This document shows positions 8,211 to 11,403 of a stretch of DNA of 11,403 bases, piece by piece; position 1 is the stretch's first letter, and each line of letters starts with the position of its first letter. A program made the translations under genes and the position numbers. The stretch comes from Cyclospora cayetanensis (taxonomy: Eukaryota; Apicomplexa; Conoidasida; Eucoccidiorida; Eimeriidae), in NCBI RefSeq assembly GCF_002999335.1, contig NW_020312341.1, forward strand, positions 1 through 11,403. The letters run 5' to 3'. The notes under the pieces are model-generated. The model was given only the letters and a program-made list of their open reading frames with translations. It had not been told where the DNA came from and searched no databases.

Positions 8211-9341
8211 CTAACGTCTTCCCGTCTTTCCGTGGCGCTTCTTGCCTTTTGCTTTGGATAATTTCTTTTTGGGCTTCTTTCCCTGTTTCGTACTTTCTTC
8301 TGCTCCAAAACAACCCTGTGGACCTTGCGATCCATCTTCACTTTTGTCGGCCATATGCTGCTCTATTTTCTGTGCCCCCGTTGGGGTGAGCTGTACCTTA
8401 CCAGAAGGCTCTGTCAACTCACTCGTGTCGTGGGCTGGTTGCAGCTTACTCTCTGATTCGGCCTTTTCCTGGCTGTGGGGCCTCTTCCCTTCAGGCGTCG
8501 TATTTGAAACTACATCGGAATTCGACGAGAGATTTACATCATTACTGTGCCCATGTGTGGGTCCCACTGTTGCCTCTGTTTCCACATTTAGTATGTTCTG
8601 ACATTCAAGCGTGCCCAGGCTTCCACCATCCACTTGAATTTGTTCTCCCACTTTCGTGCCATCCCTTTCACCTTCACCATTCTCTTGTTTTCCGGCACTC
8701 GACCCACTCTGCACGTTTACATTGTGACCATTTTCTTGTGCTGTAGGGGCGAGGCACGCATCTGCACAACATTCCGGAGTTCGACTTTCTTGATCCGTGG
8801 ATGTGTCTTGGGAGGAATGACGATCACTTGTTGAGTGGGGCTTTTGTTCTTCCACTAGCCCTGTTTCTTGTGACAAAATGCGGTCTTCCTCACTTGGCGT
8901 GAGGATGTGGTTGTCCTTGACTTCCTTCACAACGTCAACTCTTGCAATCGCTTGCTGAGGAGCAGTTTCTATTTCGCATAGAGGGTTGATCCGCGATTCA
9001 GATGATGGCTGATGATCATTTTTTAGTGTAGCAGTTGCATGAGACACAGCCTTGCCAATCGCTGTACCGGCCGTATCATGTACTGGATCTTGGCCTCCAG
9101 TTATATCTTGAATAATCCCCTGTAAAGACTGCTGGGACTCAACTGCGGCGGTGACCTCCACAGTTTCACAGACCTGAAAAGCTGTCTGTACAACGGGTGC
9201 CTTTGCGACTGTTGTTTCCTCGCAGCTATTTCGTTCGAAATTCCGCCGTGCGGGTAATGTGGCCTTCTCCTTGCGCGGCTCTACAACCGCCCGGAAGCCC
9301 CTCCAGCATGCACATGGTACAAATCCTCTAAATGTCTTCAT
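8211..9341 (-). CDS. Hypothetical hydrophilic protein with lysine-rich C-terminus (376 aa)
   Basis: This is the longest uninterrupted frame of the window, starting at the ATG at 9341-9339 and ending at TAG 8213-8211. An in-frame stop 12 codons upstream (9380-9378) and A at -3 support this start, unless an intron lies in between. The first 40 residues are basic and include CACWRGFR (about 10-17). No clear signal peptide or membrane segment is seen. The body (about 50-345) is low-complexity, rich in Ser, Thr, Glu, Gln, Asp and Gly, and looks disordered. The last 25 residues are strongly basic (KKPKKKLSKAKGKKRHG), resembling a nuclear or nucleolar localisation or nucleic-acid-binding tail. I recognise no domain. 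The gene is convergent with the ceramide-synthase-like gene, with 1.6 kb between their stops. Its intact length amid decayed retroelement sequence suggests selection. Upstream exons are possible. Confidence 0.65.
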   Translation of the reverse strand: MKTFRGFVPCACWRGFRAVVEPRKEKATLPARRNFERNSCEETTVAKAPVVQTAFQVCETVEVTAAVESQQSLQGIIQDITGGQDPVHDTAGTAIGKAVSHATATLKNDHQPSSESRINPLCEIETAPQQAIARVDVVKEVKDNHILTPSEEDRILSQETGLVEEQKPHSTSDRHSSQDTSTDQESRTPECCADACLAPTAQENGHNVNVQSGSSAGKQENGEGERDGTKVGEQIQVDGGSLGTLECQNILNVETEATVGPTHGHSNDVNLSSNSDVVSNTTPEGKRPHSQEKAESESKLQPAHDTSELTEPSGKVQLTPTGAQKIEQHMADKSEDGSQGPQGCFGAEESTKQGKKPKKKLSKAKGKKRHGKTGRR

Positions 9342-9641
9342 ATTATATCGTGGCGAATATGTGCGAAGGGGCTTGCGTCAGTCTCCATCCAAAACCTCCC
9401 GGACGCCTTGCTCCTTCGAGTCGACGGCGCACCAAAAACCGACCACACGCGCCTGCAGACACCTACGTTTTTTTTATATGAGGACAAGATTTAGGAGACG
9501 TTCCCTGCAGTTTAAGAAGGGGAAACACTTGTGGCAGAGAGTCTTCCAGAGCGGTAACAAGCAAGCCTCGCAGTGAGTGTAGAGATGGCACTAAGGACCC
9601 CATTCCAGAAGGAAGGCTTGAAAGTTATTCCTGGACCGACT

Positions 9642-9947
9642 TCATAGAAGGACAAATATTCTGAGGTGAGAAGAAGGATGCTTGGATGGGCGGAAGAAGA
9701 GTGCTTGCGTCGAAGTACAGAGGCCCTTCCTGCAGGAGTGCTTGCTCTGGACGAACTGCTGTCCTTGTGCCGCCTGCTCAAAAGCTCCAATGTGAATGAA
9801 TAAGGCTTCTTTATCCAAGGCAAATAACGCGGTGTTTTTAAGTTTATTGGTATAAGGGCGGGCTGCCTTAAGACGGGGAAACATGAAAGACACCCAATCG
9901 AGCACATCGCTCGCGGACGACAGGCAGCAGAAAGTGCCCTGTTGCAC
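9642..9947 (-). pseudogene. Possible RNase H-like retroelement fragment, inverted
   Basis: A - strand open stretch of about 100 codons without a credible ATG reads like the RT/RNase H junction of a gypsy element. An F..LK..-like segment is followed by ALFALDKEALFIHIGA, compared with 'PvLalpD..kPFilhtDAs'. Then come GQQFVQSKH, compared with 'GavLvQ', and a segment with CTSTQAL, compared with 'aYtSraL'. The match is by pattern only and the catalytic Asp is not kept. Its strand agrees with the inverted RT fragment at the right edge. It could be chance. Confidence 0.4.
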
Positions 9948-9969
9948 GGCGCCGCAAGCGGCGCATCAT

Positions 9970-10083
9970 CTCACTCGCAAAACTGTCGATATTATGATCA
10001 TATGCCGGGAAACTAGGACTTTGGTGCTGAACAGAACCCTGGGAGAACTACTTGCCAGTGCCATTCATGGCGCTAAGCAAATA
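9970..10083 (+). pseudogene. Possible RT palm fragment, + strand
   Basis: The + frame contains TLVLNRTL at about 10018-10041. The same eight residues follow the YxDD-equivalent box in the left retroelement copy (461-484). The codons differ mostly at synonymous positions, for example CTT GTG CTC against TTG GTG CTG, which is what shared coding ancestry would give. The residue just before also fits: Cys-Arg-Glu here against Cys-Lys-Asn there. It lies beside the - strand RNase H-like piece in the opposite orientation, so this area would be a mosaic of insertions. Confidence 0.35.
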
Positions 10084-10605
10084 TAGCTAGTCCGAAAGAA
10101 AGTAGACACCCCAAGATTAAAAATCGGCCTTTCCCTGCTGAGGCGGCGAAAAGAGAAGCAATAAAGCCTTAATGAGTCGAGTTCATATCATCCCCAAGCC
10201 GGGCGGCGGATGTTTCCCTACTTTTTCGGGACTCTTGTGGTCTCTTCATTCAGCTTTGACCTCCTACGTTTATCCCTAACCCGCACGGCTGGACAGGCAT
10301 GGTGAAGAATTTTGTCGCTCCTCCAAACATGTTTTGTAACGCTACCCTTCGGGTCACAAAGAAGAGGTTTACAGGCAGAAGTGCATCCGGACTTTTTAAG
10401 TGGAAGTTTTGTGGCCCAAAGCAGCAACTCCTCATCTTGCCCTGAAATCACCGTGCCCTGGTTCCGTGGGTGAAGGAACAATGATGATGATTCTAGCAGT
10501 ACGCTTTGACATACTATGCTTGCTCGTATAGTCTATTTCAAGGGAATTATACCAGAGCCCCAAAGTTCCGGCATAAAGAGAGGAAAAACTAGTGTTGGAG
10601 TTGCT

Positions 10606-10630
10606 GCACACTCCAAGCCTTTCGAGCATT
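10606..10630 (+). repeat. Diverged direct repeat, copy 1
   Basis: GCACACTC, a variable stretch, then CGAGCATT recurs 469 bases downstream at 11075-11099 with 20 of 25 bases identical. Weaker similarity extends a few bases on each side. It may be the remains of an ancient duplication or a diverged repeat family. Confidence 0.5.
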
Positions 10631-11074
10631 TACCTCTAGTTGTATGTAGCATCTAACACGCAGCAACACAAGAGCGGGTCTTATTGCATCAAAGGATAAT
10701 TACTCTAAATCCGAAACATGAAAAGACAAACCAGATAGTCAAGCATGTACTGATTCTTCATTGTAGACCCGCAGTTAGAAAATAGAGTAGTTTAGGCTGC
10801 CTAGATAATGTGTAGTCAGACAGCTAGTGCAACGGGCTAATCTGGTCATAGACTGTTATCCATGTAATAGCTAGCGTATGAGCTATTTTTTGCAAGAATG
10901 AACACTGGCTGTAGTGGTAAAATGTTCTATCACCTGTGAAGTAGTGCACTGCGGTCTCTGTATCACTCCATTCAGGATCCTTTAGGGGAAACTTACCTCA
11001 ATAAGCAATAGAGCTGCACATATTGAGTATCTTTCGTAAATGTTTACTTTTTAGGGTTTTGAAGGTGAAGTGTT

Positions 11075-11099
11075 GCACACTCTGAGGCCTCCGAGCATT
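11075..11099 (+). repeat. Diverged direct repeat, copy 2
   Basis: Partner of 10606-10630 in the same orientation, 20 of 25 bases identical, lying about 130 bases inside the right-edge RT fragment. Confidence 0.5.
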
Positions 11100-11229
11100 C
11101 GCAGCTTGTTACAACCAGCAATTCGCGCTGACACACAAAACATTCATTCGTATTTTATTAAAGCAAAGGTTCTCTGCAAAAGCATATAGCAGCGAAAGGA
11201 AAAAATATAATAGCATTGTGCTTGTTCAG

Positions 11230-11403
11230 ATGCTACCTGTCAACACACCTGCGCCACCTTCCGTAGCGTATCAGCACCAAAACATGGTCGTGCTTAAGAG
11301 GAACTGGTCCATCCCTGCACTTTATCCTTTTTCAGCAAATCATCCGCGTATATAGCACCCTCTGTTACATGCTGTGGGAATTTTCCCATACCGCAAAAAC
11401 CAG
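11230..11403 (-). pseudogene. N-terminal reverse transcriptase fragment, inverted copy
   Basis: On the - strand the sequence reads through the same pre-RT segment as the left copy and includes ADDLLKKDKVQ, which fits the gypsy pattern 'qiddLLkkGyI'. A stop follows. Then RYGRWRRCVDR matches 'kDGsWRmCVDYR', and a further stop terminates the homology near 11236. The remainder of RT does not continue at the expected spacing. This is a second, inverted copy of the family seen at 1-2277, facing inward. Confidence 0.75.
11344..11403 (-). repeat. Right arm of window-terminal inverted repeat
   Basis: This is the inverted partner of 1-60. Read on the - strand it encodes the same pre-RT segment as the left arm. 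At the codon corresponding to the left-arm stop (TAG at 54-56) this copy has TAC, so the right copy is less decayed here. Confidence 0.9.

Larger units (their letters stand above)
9342..11229. other. Non-coding/retroelement-debris region upstream of the hypothetical gene
   Basis: No intact gene is visible. The two retroelement-like scraps listed separately lie at 9642-10083. A - strand frame at 10432-10629 vaguely resembles the RT thumb region but is too weak to call. From about 10640 to 11230 only AT-rich sequence and a diverged repeat pair are seen. The promoter of the - strand gene should lie just right of 9342, but no core element is evident. Confidence 0.5.

Noticed and set aside
8242..8834. 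Overlapping + strand ORFs of 66-119 codons
   Set aside because: They are complementary-strand shadows of the intact 376-codon - strand gene; their Leu/Phe/Cys-rich composition is what the antisense of Glu/Lys/Gln codons gives.
1..11403. An 11.4-kb DNA transposon with 60-bp terminal inverted repeats
   Set aside because: Both arms encode the N-terminal RT segment of a gypsy-type element and homology continues inward past 60 bases. There is no transposase between them and no target-site duplication can be checked.

Overview
The window looks like nuclear DNA of an apicomplexan, most probably a coccidian (Sarcocystidae-like). The reasons are a six-exon gene with short GT-AG introns (140-245 nt), an AAAATGG start context, low coding density, a hydrophilic low-complexity protein with a lysine-rich tail, and a ceramide-synthase paralogue that lacks its catalytic His-His. 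The species call is inference. There are no bacterial operons, ribosome binding sites or RNA genes.

Layout. (1) Positions 1 to about 2280 on the + strand hold a badly decayed Ty3/gypsy-type retroelement pol region. Its domains are in the canonical order reverse transcriptase (RT), RNase H, integrase zinc finger, integrase catalytic core and integrase C-terminal region, broken by several frame changes and stops. (2) Positions 2278-4659 hold no gene I can support, apart from a weak chromodomain-like scrap and a hairpin. (3) Positions 4660-6570 (+) hold the best gene of the window: a TLC-domain (TRAM/LAG1/CLN8) ceramide-synthase-like protein of 325 aa, reconstructed from six exons. (4) Positions 6571-8210 form a convergent intergenic region with one possible exon and a possible antisense retroelement fragment. 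(5) Positions 8211-9341 (-) hold an intact 376-codon ORF for an unrecognised hydrophilic protein with a very basic C-terminus. (6) Positions 9342-11403 are again retroelement debris. An RNase H-like piece lies on the - strand, a short RT-like piece on the + strand, and at the right edge the N-terminal RT segment on the - strand.

The two window edges are inverted copies of the same sequence, 57/60 identical and then about 74% over the next 43 bases. They are not simple transposon termini. Both arms encode the same N-terminal RT segment, so the window is bounded by two inverted, inward-facing copies of one retroelement family. Because the window ends at the same element position on both sides, a contig break at a repeat or repeat-defined window boundaries is a real possibility.

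The most interesting biology is the ceramide-synthase-like gene. All the surrounding TLC/Lag1 motif is retained, but the catalytic His-His is Pro-Cys. This suggests a pseudo-ceramide synthase, like the inactive paralogue reported from Toxoplasma (recalled from memory, not looked up). It lies between decayed inverted retroelements, next to a convergently transcribed gene of unknown function.
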